Source: Hyphomicrobium_A sp963745205
Lineage (GTDB): Bacteria > Pseudomonadota > Alphaproteobacteria > Rhizobiales > Hyphomicrobiaceae
Length of the DNA: 64,000 nt
Assembly: GCA_963745205.1 (NCBI GenBank)
Contig: CAVUWX010000010.1
Span: 1-64,000, forward strand
Reading direction: 5' to 3'
Shown: positions 12,335 to 27,070 of the stretch, one piece after another
Position numbering within the stretch: position 1 is the stretch's first letter
Layout: every line of letters begins with the position of its first letter
Notes under the pieces: model-generated
Told to the model about the DNA's origin: nothing
The model's input: only the letters and a program-made list of their open reading frames with translations
Database searches by the model: none
Program-made: the position numbers and the translations under genes

Positions 12335-12347
12335 CTTTTTGGAAATT

Positions 12348-12376
12348 GACCCCGGGCTCCGTCGCGGGCCCGGGTC
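12348..12376 (+). repeat. GC-rich palindrome between rpoB and rpoC
   Basis: GACCCCGGGC pairs with GCCCGGGTC, with one bulged C and a 10-base loop. It lies in the 178-bp spacer before rpoC and has no T-tract. It could be an intergenic palindromic element or a processing site. Confidence 0.45.
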
Positions 12377-12512
12377 CAGCGGCGCGCCGATCGGCGCGTA
12401 CCACTAAGGATCAAGGGCTCGATCGAGCGAGAGCCCGCCTTCGCGAGGATCGGCCATCGGTCCTTGCCTGCTTGATACGGGGCGGCGGCCACGCCCCGAA
12501 TGGAGAGACTGG

Positions 12513-16738
<4,226 letters not shown>

Positions 16739-16760
16739 CGGTGTTCGCTATCAGAAAAGG

Positions 16761-16790
16761 CGCGTGCGGCCGGTGAAGCGGCCGCACGCG
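16761..16790 (+). terminator. Perfect 12-bp hairpin after rpoC
   Basis: CGCGTGCGGCCG (16761-16772) pairs exactly with CGGCCGCACGCG (16779-16790) across a 6-base loop, 22 bp after the rpoC stop. No T-run follows, so termination may be inefficient or Rho-dependent. Confidence 0.55.
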
Positions 16791-16894
16791 GTCTCCAAAG
16801 GCCGAAGTTTCGGGCATTGAGGCGAAGTTGGGAGCCGGAGCGCAGGGCTTTTGAACGCCTCGGGAAAATTTTCGACGCGGCGGGTTCGCGGGTG

Positions 16895-16923
16895 TTGACC
16901 GGATTCGGCGCCCTGTATATAGG
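16895..16923 (+). promoter_or_regulatory. Candidate promoter of the str operon
   Basis: A TTGACC -35 box (16895-16900) and a TATATAGG -10 region (16916-16923) with 15-17 bp between them, in the 418-bp gap between rpoC and rpsL. This is the best promoter-like pair in that gap and would drive rpsL-rpsG-fusA-tuf. Confidence 0.5.
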
Positions 16924-17156
16924 TCTCGCACTCTCACGGTAGGTGGTAGACCAATTTTGCACCCCCTTTAGGTGCCTTGGCCTAAACGCTGCCGTCGCAA
17001 AGCAGAGGACAAATTCGGACCACGATCTGCGGCCTCAAGCGGGGTCGCATGATCCTCTGGTTTTTTCGTGCTTGGCGCGCTTCTCGGAAGCGACGCTCGG
17101 CAGGTTCGGTTTGGCGCACGCGCGCGCAAGCCGGCAAAGTTGGACGGACGAGGCGC

Positions 17157-17528
17157 ATGCCGACGATACAACAGTTGATCCGGAAGCCCCGGGGCCAGAA
17201 GAGCTACCGCGAGAAATCGCGGCACATGGAAGGCTGCCCGCAGAAGCGCGGCGTGTGCACTCGCGTCTATACAACGACCCCCAAGAAGCCCAACTCGGCG
17301 CTGCGCAAGGTCGCCAAGATTCGTCTGACTAACGGCTTCGAGGTCATCGGCTACATCCCTGGCGAAGGTCATAACCTGCAGGAGCACTCGGTGGTGCTCA
17401 TCCGCGGCGGCCGCGTCAAAGACCTTCCCGGCGTCCGCTATCACATCGTGCGCGGCGTGCTCGACACCCAAGGCGTCGCCGACCGCAAGCAGCGCCGCTC
17501 CAAGTACGGAGCAAAACGTCCGAAGTGA
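17157..17528 (+). CDS. rpsL: 30S ribosomal protein S12
   Basis: 123 residues from ATG 17157, the universal start (MPTIQQLIRKPR). The open frame extends upstream, but that part is not conserved. The decoding-centre loop TTTPKKPNSALRK carries Lys43, the streptomycin-sensitive form, and the second conserved loop GGRVKDLPGVRYH is intact. S12 monitors codon-anticodon pairing. First gene of the str operon. Confidence 0.97.
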   Translation: MPTIQQLIRKPRGQKSYREKSRHMEGCPQKRGVCTRVYTTTPKKPNSALRKVAKIRLTNGFEVIGYIPGEGHNLQEHSVVLIRGGRVKDLPGVRYHIVRGVLDTQGVADRKQRRSKYGAKRPK

Positions 17529-17590
17529 CCGCCTCAAGAGGCGGTCATCCCCGCCGAGAGGCGGGGTCCAGGGGCCGGGATTGCGGCCCC
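17527..17590 (+). repeat. Three consecutive hairpins between rpsL and rpsG
   Basis: GACCGCCTC/GAGGCGGTC (17527-17546), CCCCGCC/GGCGGGG (17549-17566) and GGGGCCG/CGGCCCC (17571-17590) follow one another from the rpsL stop to 38 bp before rpsG. No T-tract follows. They may stabilise or process the str transcript, or be a GC-rich intergenic repeat. Confidence 0.55.
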
Positions 17591-17627
17591 TATGTATTGA
17601 GAGATCGAAGCGAAGGACAAGGAAGAG

Positions 17628-18098
17628 ATGTCCCGTCGTCACAAGGCCGACAAGCGCGTCGTCAATCCGGACCCCAAGTTCGGAGAGGTCGTCATCACCA
17701 AGTTCATGAACGCGGTGATGAAGCAGGGCAAGAAGTCGGTCGCCGAAAACATCGTCTATGGGGCGTTCGATCGCATGGAGAGCAAGGGCAAGGCGAATCC
17801 GGTGCAGCTCTTCCATCAGGCGCTCGACAACGTCATGCCCGCGGTCGAGGTGCGCTCGCGGCGCGTCGGCGGCGCCACCTATCAGGTGCCGGTCGAGGTG
17901 CGCAACGAGCGGCGCCAGGCGCTGGCCATTCGCTGGATCATCACGGCTGCTCGCAGCCGCAACGAGAACACCATGGTCGATCGGCTTTCGGGCGAGCTTT
18001 TGGATGCGGCCAACAATCGGGGGACCGCGGTCAAGAAGCGGGAAGACACGCACAAGATGGCAGAGGCGAACCGCGCCTTCTCCCATTACCGCTGGTGA
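17628..18098 (+). CDS. rpsG: 30S ribosomal protein S7
   Basis: 156 residues, the usual length. N-terminal MSRRHKADKR, conserved KFMNAVMKQGKKS and the C-terminal NRAFSHYRW. S7 nucleates assembly of the 30S head and contacts E-site tRNA. The start follows GGAAGAG. In E. coli S7 represses the str operon; the same could hold here. Confidence 0.97.
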   Translation: MSRRHKADKRVVNPDPKFGEVVITKFMNAVMKQGKKSVAENIVYGAFDRMESKGKANPVQLFHQALDNVMPAVEVRSRRVGGATYQVPVEVRNERRQALAIRWIITAARSRNENTMVDRLSGELLDAANNRGTAVKKREDTHKMAEANRAFSHYRW

Positions 18099-18121
18099 CC
18101 GGATCTTCGGAGCGCTGACGC

Positions 18122-20213
18122 ATGGCCCGCGAATACGACATCAAGGACTACCGCAACTTCGGCATCATGGCCCACATCGATGCGGGCAAGACGACGACGA
18201 CCGAGCGGATTCTCTATTACACCGGCAAGTCCTACAAGATCGGCGAGGTGCACGATGGCGCCGCCACCATGGACTTCATGGAGCAGGAAGCCGAGCGCGG
18301 CATCACGATCACGTCGGCCGCGACCACCTGCTTCTGGCCCGGTCGCGACGGCCGCATGCGCCGTCTGAACATCATCGACACACCTGGCCACGTCGACTTC
18401 ACGATCGAGGTAGAGCGCTCGCTGCGGGTGCTCGACGGCGCCGTATGCGTGCTCGATTCCAACCAGGGTGTGGAGCCGCAGACCGAGACCGTCTGGCGCC
18501 AGGGCGACAAGTACGGCGTGCCGCGCATCATCTTCGCCAACAAGATGGATAAGACCGGCGCCGACTTCTACATGTGCGTCGCCGACATCAAGTCGAAGCT
18601 CGGCGCGCGCCCCGTGCCGATCCAGCTTCCCATCGGGGCCGAGGGCACATTCAGTGGCGTCGTCGACCTCATCGAGATGAAGGCCTACGTCTGGGAAGGC
18701 GACAACAAGGACGCCAAGATGGAGACCCGCGAGATTCCCGCGGATCTCAAGGAGCGCGCCGCCGAGTACCGCGCCGCCATGATCGAAGCCGCCGTCGAGA
18801 TCGACGATGACGCCATGGGCGCCTATCTCGACGGCAAGGAGCCCGACGCCGATACTCTGCGCCGCCTCATCCGCAAAGGCACGGTAACGGCGGCGTTCTA
18901 TCCGATGATGTGCGGCTCCGCGTTCAAGAACAAGGGCGTGCAGCCGCTACTCGACGGCGTCGTCGACTTCCTGCCCTCGCCCGCCGATCGCGAGGCATTC
19001 AAAGGCATCGATCCCAAGTCAGGCGAGCCGCTACTGCGCATGCCGATAGACGAAGACCCGCTCTCGCTGCTGGCCTTCAAGATCATGAGCTTCGAGCACG
19101 TCGGCTCGATCACTTTCTGCCGCATCTACTCGGGCAAGATCACGAACGGCATGGCCCTCGCCAACACCACGCGCGACAAGAAAGAGCGCGTCGGGCGCAT
19201 GTACCTCATGCACGCCGCCGATCGCGAGGAGATCAAGGAAGCCTTCGCCGGCGACATCGTTGCGTTGTCGGGCCTCAAGGACACGCGTACGGGCGAGACG
19301 CTGTGCGATCCGGCTAAAGCCCGTGCTGCTCGAAAAGATGGATTTCCCAAACCCCGTCATCGAGATGAAGATCGAACCGAAGACGAAGGCCGATCAGGAA
19401 AAGATGTCGATGGCGCTGTCGACCATGGCGCTCGAGGATCCCTCGTTCCGCGTTGCCGTCGATCAGGAGTCTGGCGAGACGATCCTGCGCGGCATGGGCG
19501 AGCTGCATCTCGACATCAAGGTCGACATTCTGAGGCGCACCTACGGCGTCGAAGCCAACGTCGGCGCCCCGCAGGTCGCCTACCGCGAGACGCTCGTGAA
19601 GGCGACCGAAGTCGACTACACGCACAAGAAGCAGACCGGTGGCACCGGCCAGTTCGCGCGCGTCAAGCTTCGCATCGAGCCCAACGAGACTGGCAAGGGC
19701 AACGAGTTCGAGTCCGAGGTCGTCGGCGGCACGGTGCCGAAGGAGTACATCCCCGGTGTCGAGAAGGGCATCAACTCGGTGTGGGAGAGCGGCGTGCTCA
19801 TCGGCTTCCCGATGGTCGACACCAAGGTCACGCTCTACGACGGCGCCTACCACGAGGTGGATAGCTCCGCGATCGCCTTCGAGATCGCCGCCCGCCAGGC
19901 CATGAGAGAAGGCTGCGACAAGGCGGGCGTGAAGCTGCTCGAGCCGATCATGGACGTCGAGGTGGTGACGCCTGAGGCGTTCGTCGGCGGCGTTATCGGC
20001 GACATCAACAGCCGCCGCGGGCAGATCCGGTCGCAGGAGATGCGCGGCAACGCCAACGTGATCCGCGCCTTCGTGCCGCTCGCCAACATGTTCGGCTACG
20101 TGAGCCAATTGCGCTCCATGAGCCAGGGGCGCGCGTCCTATACCATGCAGTTCGGGCACTACGCGGACGTGCCGCGCAACGTGGCCGACGAGGTGAAGGC
20201 CAAATACGCCTGA
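18122..20213 (+). CDS. fusA: Elongation factor G, with one +1 frameshift
   Basis: Translocation GTPase. G1 AHIDAGKT (residues 17-24), G3 DTPGHVDF and G4 NKMD are intact. At 19312-19313 one extra G (GATCCGGCTAAAG) breaks the frame after GETLCDP; removing it restores LKPVLLEKMDFPNPVIEMK and domains III-V to 20213, giving 696 residues, the normal size. Literal translation would lack domains III-V and could not work. Being essential, the gene is probably intact in the cell. Confidence 0.95.
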
Positions 20214-20290
20214 TGATGATGAGACGCGGGGAGCCGCAGATGCGCCCCGCACAACAAGAGATGACTTGTTAGCTAAGTGGAGAGCCAACG

Positions 20291-21481
<1,191 letters not shown>

Positions 21482-21538
21482 GGGCAAGGAGGAGAGCGCC
21501 CCGGTTCGGGCGCTTCTTCTTTTGGAAGAGTGCGGGAC

Positions 21539-21847
21539 ATGAACGGCCAAAACATTCGCATCCGTCTCAAGGCATTCGATCATCGAATTCTCGATGCCTC
21601 GACGCGAGAGATCGTCAACACGGCGAAACGCACGGGCGCAGAGGTTCGCGGGCCGATCCCGCTGCCGACGCGCATCGAGAAGTTCACCGTCAACCGGTCG
21701 CCGCACATCGACAAGAAGAGTCGCGATCAGTTCGAGATGCGCACCCACAAGCGCCTTTTGGACATCGTCGATCCCACGCCGCAGACGGTCGATGCTTTGA
21801 TGAAGCTCGACCTGGCGGCTGGCGTCGACGTTGAGATCAAGCTCTAG
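21539..21847 (+). CDS. rpsJ: 30S ribosomal protein S10
   Basis: 102 residues from ATG 21539 (MNGQNIRIRLKAFDHRILD); a GTG nine bases upstream is an alternative. The loop IEKFTVNRSPHIDKKSRDQFE is conserved. It belongs to the 30S head and is also the NusE transcription factor that pairs with NusB and NusG. It begins the S10 operon, 57 bp after tuf. Confidence 0.97.
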   Translation: MNGQNIRIRLKAFDHRILDASTREIVNTAKRTGAEVRGPIPLPTRIEKFTVNRSPHIDKKSRDQFEMRTHKRLLDIVDPTPQTVDALMKLDLAAGVDVEIKL

Positions 21848-21905
21848 GGATTTCCGGGCCGGCGTTACGCCAAGGGCCCAGAACAAAAAGGAAGGAATGC
21901 TTCTC

Positions 21906-22622
21906 ATGCGTTCCGGGGTAATTGCACAGAAGGTGGGCATGACCCGCATCTTCACGGAGGCCGGAGAGCACATCCCGGTCACTGTGCTGAAGCTTGACAA
22001 TGTCCAGGTCGTTGGACATCGCACCAACGACAAGAACGGCTACACCGCGCTGCAGCTCGGCGCCGGCAAGCGCAAGCCCTCGCGCCTCACCAAGGCCGAG
22101 CGGCAGAACTTCGCCGTCGCCAAGGTCGAGCCCAAGCGCAAGCTCGTGGAGTTCCGGGTCACCCCCGAGAACCTGATCGAGGTGGGCGCCCAGATCACGG
22201 CCGACCACTTCATCGCTGGCCAGTTCGTCGACGTGACCGGCTCAAGCCAGGGCAAGGGGTTCGCCGGCGCCATGAAGCGCTGGAACTTCCACGGTCTGCG
22301 CGCAACCCACGGCGTCTCCCTCAGTCACCGCAGCCACGGCTCGACCGGCCAGCGCCAGGATCCGGGCAAGGTGTTCAAGGGCAAGAAGATGGCCGGCCAC
22401 ATGGGTGCCGAACGCGTGACGACGCAGAACCTCGTCGTCGTAAAGACGGACCCTGCGCGCGGCCTCCTCATGATCCGCGGCGCGGTGCCCGGCTCCAAGG
22501 GCGGCTGGGTGCTGGTGCGCGACGCCGTGCTGAAGAACCCGCCGAAGGATGCCCCGCGTCCCGGCGCCTTCAAGGCGCGCGGCGGCTCTCCGCAAGCGAC
22601 CGAGCCTAAGGAGACAGCGTGA
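21906..22622 (+). CDS. rplC: 50S ribosomal protein L3
   Basis: 238 residues from ATG 21906 (MRSGVIAQKVGMTRIF), the conserved start; an ATG nine bases upstream is closer to the AAGGAAGG site and is possible. Central loop HGVSLSHRSHGSTGQRQDPGK reaches toward the peptidyl-transferase centre; MAGHMGAERVT is conserved. An early 23S assembly protein. Confidence 0.96.
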   Translation: MRSGVIAQKVGMTRIFTEAGEHIPVTVLKLDNVQVVGHRTNDKNGYTALQLGAGKRKPSRLTKAERQNFAVAKVEPKRKLVEFRVTPENLIEVGAQITADHFIAGQFVDVTGSSQGKGFAGAMKRWNFHGLRATHGVSLSHRSHGSTGQRQDPGKVFKGKKMAGHMGAERVTTQNLVVVKTDPARGLLMIRGAVPGSKGGWVLVRDAVLKNPPKDAPRPGAFKARGGSPQATEPKETA

Positions 22623-23317
22623 TGAAAGCCGACGTCACCACGCTCGAGGCCGCCAAGGCCGGTACGGTCGAGCTCGCGGACGCGATCTTCGGCCTGAAGC
22701 CGCGTCCCGATCTGATCCACCGCATGGTGCGCTATCAGCTCCTGAAGCGTATGGCCGGCACGCACCACGCCCAGGACCGTTCGGAAGTGAACGTCACGGG
22801 CAAGAAGATGTACAAGCAGAAGGGGACGGGCTCGGCGCGGCACGGCGACAAGTCGGTCCCGCAGTGGCGCGGCGGCGGCAAGGCCTTCGGCCCGAAGCCG
22901 CGCAGCCACGCCATCGAGCTTCCAAAGAAGGTGCGCGCGCTGGCGTTGCGGCACGCGCTCTCCGCCAAGGCTCAGGCCGGCGAGATCGTCGTGCTCGACA
23001 AGGCTGCCTCCAAGGACGGCAAGACCTCGGGCCTCAAGGATCAGTTCGCCAAGCTCGCTTGGAGCAATGTGCTCATCATCGACGGCGCCGAGCTCGAAGC
23101 GAGCTTCGTGCGCGCGGTGCGCAACCTGCCCAACATCGACGTGCTCCCGGTGCAGGGCATCAACGTCTACGACATCCTGCGCCGCAAGACTCTGGTGCTG
23201 ACGAAGGCGGCGATCGCCGCTCTCGAAGAACGCTTCAAGGATGCAGCCAATGGCAACGCCGGTGGCAAAGCCGACGCCAAGCCGCAAGTGAAGGCGCGCG
23301 GGGAGGGCAAACAATGA
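22622..23317 (+). CDS. rplD: 50S ribosomal protein L4
   Basis: 231 residues from ATG 22622, overlapping the last bases of rplC; a GTG at 22619 is also possible. The exit-tunnel loop KKMYKQKGTGSARHGD is clear. The tail is extended and Lys/Gly-rich (GNAGGKADAKPQVKARG). In enteric bacteria L4 regulates the S10 operon; the sequence here does not show whether that holds. Confidence 0.96.
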   Translation: MKADVTTLEAAKAGTVELADAIFGLKPRPDLIHRMVRYQLLKRMAGTHHAQDRSEVNVTGKKMYKQKGTGSARHGDKSVPQWRGGGKAFGPKPRSHAIELPKKVRALALRHALSAKAQAGEIVVLDKAASKDGKTSGLKDQFAKLAWSNVLIIDGAELEASFVRAVRNLPNIDVLPVQGINVYDILRRKTLVLTKAAIAALEERFKDAANGNAGGKADAKPQVKARGEGKQ

Positions 23318-23607
23318 AACCGCATAGCCCCTACGACGTCATCGTCTCGCCGGTGATCACAGAGAAGTCGACGCTGGTCTCGGAAGCAAACCAGGTGATC
23401 TTCAACGTGGCGCGCAATGCGACGAAGGTCGAGATCAAGTCGGCGATCGAGAGCCTGTTCAAGGTGAAGGTCAAGGCCGTCAACACGATCGTGCGCAAGG
23501 GAAAGCTCAAGACCTTCCGCGGCCGCCGCGCGCTGCAGGGCGACACCAAGAAGGCGATCGTGACCCTCGTCGAGGGCCACCACATCGACCTTGCGACGGG
23601 TCTGTAA
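23314..23607 (+). CDS. rplW: 50S ribosomal protein L23
   Basis: 97 residues; the start ATG at 23314 overlaps the rplD stop (ATGA), implying translational coupling. Conserved VITEKSTLVSEANQ and the C-terminal FRGRRALQGDTKKAIVTL. L23 sits at the tunnel exit and docks trigger factor and SRP. Confidence 0.96.
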   Translation: MKPHSPYDVIVSPVITEKSTLVSEANQVIFNVARNATKVEIKSAIESLFKVKVKAVNTIVRKGKLKTFRGRRALQGDTKKAIVTLVEGHHIDLATGL

Positions 23608-23619
23608 GGAAACGGAACC

Positions 23620-24444
23620 ATGGCACTCAAGACCTTCCGTCCAACAACACCCAGCCTGCGCCAACTGGTGCAGGTCGACCGCAGCCAGCTGTGGAAGGGC
23701 CCGCCGATCAAGACGCTCGTGGAGGGCAAGACCAAGACGGGCGGCCGCAACAACGATGGGCGCATCACCACACGCCACATCGGCGGCGGCCACAAGCAGC
23801 GCTACCGCCTCGTCGATTTCCAGCGGCGCAAGTACGACGTGCCGGGCAAGATCGAGCGGTTGGAGTACGATCCCAACCGAACGGCGTTCCTGGCACTGGT
23901 CAAATACCAGGACGGCGACCTCGCCTACATTCTCGCCCCGCAGCGGCTCGCCGTCGGCGATCAGGTGGTCGCGGGCGAGAAGGTCGACGTTAAGCCCGGC
24001 AACGCCATGCCGCTGTCGGGCATGCCGATCGGCACCATCGTGCACAACGTCGAGCTGAAGCCCGGGCGTGGCGGCCAGCTCGCGCGCTCGGCCGGCGCCT
24101 TCGTTCAGCTGGTCGGCCGCGATTCCGGCTGGGCCATCCTCAAGCTCAACTCGGGCGAGACGCGGCGCGTGCGCGCCGAATGCATGGCGACGATCGGCGC
24201 CGTCTCCAACCCGGACCACTCCAACACCGTGACCGCAAAGGCTGGCCGTACGCGCTGGAAGGGAACCCGTCCAACAGTGCGCTCGATCGCCATGAACCCG
24301 ATCGACCATCCCAACGGTGGGCGCACCAAGGGCGGCAAGCACTGGGCGACGCCGTGGGGCAAGCCAACGAAGGGCTACAAGACGCGCAAGAACAAGGCGA
24401 CCGACAAGTACATCGTCCGCAGCCGCAAGGCGAAGAAGAAGTAG
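23620..24444 (+). CDS. rplB: 50S ribosomal protein L2
   Basis: 274 residues. Conserved features include the GGRNNDGRITTRHIGGGHK segment and the C-terminal NPIDHPNGG loop with the catalytic-centre histidine. Essential for subunit association and peptide-bond formation. It starts 12 bp after rplW with an AAGGAAA site. Confidence 0.97.
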   Translation: MALKTFRPTTPSLRQLVQVDRSQLWKGPPIKTLVEGKTKTGGRNNDGRITTRHIGGGHKQRYRLVDFQRRKYDVPGKIERLEYDPNRTAFLALVKYQDGDLAYILAPQRLAVGDQVVAGEKVDVKPGNAMPLSGMPIGTIVHNVELKPGRGGQLARSAGAFVQLVGRDSGWAILKLNSGETRRVRAECMATIGAVSNPDHSNTVTAKAGRTRWKGTRPTVRSIAMNPIDHPNGGRTKGGKHWATPWGKPTKGYKTRKNKATDKYIVRSRKAKKK

Positions 24445-24469
24445 CGCCGGCGGCTTTAGGAGAACACGT

Positions 24470-24751
24470 ATGACACGCGCAGTTTGGAAGGGTCCGTTCG
24501 TGGACGGCTATCTTCTCAAGAAGGCGGAGAAGGTGCGCTCGTCCGGCCGAAACGAGATCATCAAGATGTGGAGCCGGCGCTCGACGGTTCTGCCGCAGTT
24601 CGTCGGCCTGACGTTCGGCGTTCACAACGGACACAAGCACGTTCCGGTGGCGGTGACCGAGGACATGATCGGCCACAAGTTCGGCGAGTTCTCCCCGACG
24701 CGCACGTTCCACGGACACAGCGGGGACAAGAAAGCGGTGAAGGCGAAGTAG
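24470..24751 (+). CDS. rpsS: 30S ribosomal protein S19
   Basis: 93 residues from ATG 24470, preceded by TAGGAG. Conserved WKGPFVDGYLLKKAEK and the C-terminal GHKFGEFSPTRTFHGHSGD. It is part of the 30S head and intersubunit bridge. The frame is open far upstream, but only this start gives the family N-terminus. Confidence 0.97.
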   Translation: MTRAVWKGPFVDGYLLKKAEKVRSSGRNEIIKMWSRRSTVLPQFVGLTFGVHNGHKHVPVAVTEDMIGHKFGEFSPTRTFHGHSGDKKAVKAK

Positions 24752-24752
24752 C

Positions 24753-25307
24753 ATGGGCAAGGCGAAACGCGAGCGCAGTCTGCCGGAGAACGAGGCGCGG
24801 GCGGTGGTGAGGAACCTGAGGGTTTCCCCCCGCAAGCTCAACCTCGTGGCCGGCTTGATCCGCGGCAAGAAGGTCGACCACGCGCTGGCCGATCTCGAGT
24901 TCTCGAGGAAACGCATCGCGCAGGACGTGCGCAAGGGCGTGATGTCGGCCGTCGCCAACGCGGAGAACAACCACAACCTCGACGTCAACGATCTCGTGGT
25001 GTCGGAGGCTTGGGTCGGCAAGAACCTCGTGATGAAGCGCTTCCAGGCACGCGGCCGCGGCCGCGCCAGCTCGATCATCAAGCCGTTCTCGCAGATCACG
25101 ATCATCGTGCGCCAGACGGCGGACGACGGCTCCAAGAAGAAGCGCGTGAAGAAGACCGAGGAGACGGGCAAGAAGCCCGGCAAGTCGGACAGCAAACCGG
25201 CTGCCCCAGCGAAGGCCGACAAGCCGCAGAAGCAGGGCAAGCCTTCGAGTCCGGCCGCCGCCAAGAAGACCGCCAAGGCCGGGAAGCCCGGCAAGGAGAC
25301 CAAGTAA
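24753..25307 (+). CDS. rplV: 50S ribosomal protein L22 with a long basic tail
   Basis: 184 residues. Residues 1 to about 126 are a normal L22 (VRNLRVSPRKLNLVAGLIRGKKV; loop MKRFQARGRGRASSI lines the exit tunnel). Residues about 127-184 are an extra Lys/Ala/Pro/Gly-rich, low-complexity tail. Such tails occur in some Hyphomicrobiales ribosomal proteins. The stop overlaps the rpsC start. Confidence 0.95.
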   Translation: MGKAKRERSLPENEARAVVRNLRVSPRKLNLVAGLIRGKKVDHALADLEFSRKRIAQDVRKGVMSAVANAENNHNLDVNDLVVSEAWVGKNLVMKRFQARGRGRASSIIKPFSQITIIVRQTADDGSKKKRVKKTEETGKKPGKSDSKPAAPAKADKPQKQGKPSSPAAAKKTAKAGKPGKETK

Positions 25308-26095
25308 TGGGCCAAAAGGTCAACCCCGTCGGCCTGCGCCTCGGCGTCAACCGCACCTGGGACAGCCGCTGGTTCGCCGGCCGCGCCGAGTATGGCCGCC
25401 TGCTGCACCAGGACATGAAGATGCGCGAGCACATCATGCAGCAGCGCCGCCAGGCCGGCATCTCCAAAGTTGTGATCGAGCGCCCGCACAAGAAGTGCCG
25501 CGTCACCGTGCACACGGCCCGCCCCGGCGTGCTCATCGGCAAGAAGGGCGCCGACATCGAGAAGCTGAGGAGCCAGCTCGCGCGCTTCACCGACTCCGAG
25601 GTGCACCTCAATATCCTGGAGATTCGCAAGCCGGAGATCGACGCGACCCTCGTCGCGGAAGCCATCGCGCAGCAGCTCGAGCGCCGCGTCGCCTTCCGCC
25701 GCGCCATGAAGCGCGCGGTGCAGTCGGCGCTGCGTTTGGGCGCGCTCGGTATCCGCATCAACGTCGCCGGCCGGCTCGGCGGCGCCGAGATCGCGCGCAC
25801 GGAGTGGTACCGCGAGGGCCGCGTGCCGCTCCACACTCTGCGCGCCGACATCGACTTCGGCTACGGCATCGCCAAGACCGCTTACGGCGTCATCGGCATC
25901 AAGGTGTGGATCTTCAAGGGCGAGATCATGGAGCACGATCCCATGGCTGCCGAGAAACGCAACGCGGATCTGCAGGAGAGCGGCGGCGGCGGACGCCGGC
26001 GCGATGGCGACAGAGACGCGCGACCGGGGAGAGCGGCGCGAGCGCGCGCCCGAGCGTCCCGCCGAAGGCGGCGAGAAGGCTACTTAAGACTTTAG
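25307..26095 (+). CDS. rpsC: 30S ribosomal protein S3, uncertain C-terminus
   Basis: KH domain with VLIGKKGADIEKL and the C-terminal S3 domain with GALGIRINVAGRLGGAEIAR; it forms the mRNA entry site. In the literal frame the tail turns very basic (RAARARARASRRRR) and stops at 26095. If one base in GCGC at 26018-26021 is extra, the tail reads DRGERRERAPERPAEGGEKAT and stops at 26087, giving 259 residues with a charged mix more typical of S3 tails. Thus a +1 insertion is probable but not certain. Confidence 0.93.
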   Translation: MGQKVNPVGLRLGVNRTWDSRWFAGRAEYGRLLHQDMKMREHIMQQRRQAGISKVVIERPHKKCRVTVHTARPGVLIGKKGADIEKLRSQLARFTDSEVHLNILEIRKPEIDATLVAEAIAQQLERRVAFRRAMKRAVQSALRLGALGIRINVAGRLGGAEIARTEWYREGRVPLHTLRADIDFGYGIAKTAYGVIGIKVWIFKGEIMEHDPMAAEKRNADLQESGGGGRRRDGDRDARPGRAARARARASRRRRREGYLRL

Positions 26096-26105
26096 GAACG
26101 GAACG

Positions 26106-26516
26106 ATGCTGCAACCCAAGCGCACGAAATACCGCAAGGCCTTCAAGGGCCGCATCCATGGCAACGCCAAGGGCGGCACGATGCTGAATTTCGGCTCGCA
26201 CGGCTTGAAGGCGGTGGAGCCCGAGCGTGTCACCGCGCGCCAGATCGAGGCGGCGCGGCGCGCGATCACGCGCCACATGAAGCGCGCTGGACGCGTGTGG
26301 ATCCGCATCTTCCCGGACCTGCCGGTTACGAAGAAGCCGGCCGAAGTTCGCATGGGCTCGGGCAAGGGCTCGCCGGAATTGTGGTGCGCGCGCGTGAAGC
26401 CGGGCCGCATCATGTTCGAACTCGACGGCGTGCCCGATCAGGTCGCGCGCGAGGCGCTCGTGTTGGGGGCGGCCAAGCTCCCGATCAAGACGCGCATCGT
26501 GACGCGCATCGGCTGA
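26106..26516 (+). CDS. rplP: 50S ribosomal protein L16
   Basis: 136 residues, the standard length. MLQPKRTKYRKAFKGRIHG, the MGSGKGSPELW loop and the C-terminal AAAKLPIKTRIV-type end are present. It binds near the A-site tRNA elbow and is needed late in 50S assembly. It starts 10 bp after the rpsC stop. Confidence 0.97.
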   Translation: MLQPKRTKYRKAFKGRIHGNAKGGTMLNFGSHGLKAVEPERVTARQIEAARRAITRHMKRAGRVWIRIFPDLPVTKKPAEVRMGSGKGSPELWCARVKPGRIMFELDGVPDQVAREALVLGAAKLPIKTRIVTRIG

Positions 26517-26530
26517 CGAGGGGTCTTACG

Positions 26531-26746
26531 ATGAAGGCGAATGCAATGCGGGACATGTCGATCGACCAGATCGAGGACGAGGTCGACAAGCTCAAGAAGG
26601 AGCAGTTCAACCTGCGCTTTCAGCGGGCCTCCGGACAGCTCGAGAACACGTCGCGCGTGCGCGCGGTGCGCCGCAACATCGCGCGGCTTTTGACGGTTGC
26701 CCGCTCCAAGCGGGCCGGCGGCGCCAAACGCGCTTCGAAGGAGTAA
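26531..26746 (+). CDS. rpmC: 50S ribosomal protein L29
   Basis: 71 residues from ATG 26531 after a GAGGGG site. Two-helix protein with LKKEQFNLRFQRASGQLENTSR and VRRNIARLLTV. It lies at the tunnel exit beside L23. Confidence 0.95.
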   Translation: MKANAMRDMSIDQIEDEVDKLKKEQFNLRFQRASGQLENTSRVRAVRRNIARLLTVARSKRAGGAKRASKE

Positions 26747-26751
26747 TCACG

Positions 26752-26988
26752 ATGCCGAAGCGCGTACTGCAGGGCGTGGTCGTATCCGACAAGAACAACA
26801 AGACGATCGTTGTCGAGGTCGAGCGCCGCTACACCCATCCACTGTTCAAGAAGACCGTGCGGCGCACCAAGAAGTACCACGCGCACGATGAGAACAACAC
26901 GTTCAAGATCGGCGACCGGGTGGAGATCATCGAGAGCGCGCCGATCTCCAAGAACAAGCGCTGGACCGTCGTCACCGAAGGCCACTAG
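26752..26988 (+). CDS. rpsQ: 30S ribosomal protein S17
   Basis: 78 residues. OB-fold protein with LQGVVVSDKNNKTIVVEVE and the KKYHAHDE segment. It binds 16S rRNA early. The AAGGAG site is the rpmC end, five bases upstream, giving tight coupling. Confidence 0.96.
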   Translation: MPKRVLQGVVVSDKNNKTIVVEVERRYTHPLFKKTVRRTKKYHAHDENNTFKIGDRVEIIESAPISKNKRWTVVTEGH

Positions 26989-27070
26989 GGCGTTTGAGAT
27001 CAGATTGTGAGCCCGCCGGGCTCGACGAAGGAAAGAGGCCGCTTAGCGGCGGTTGGAAAGGACCGATGCG

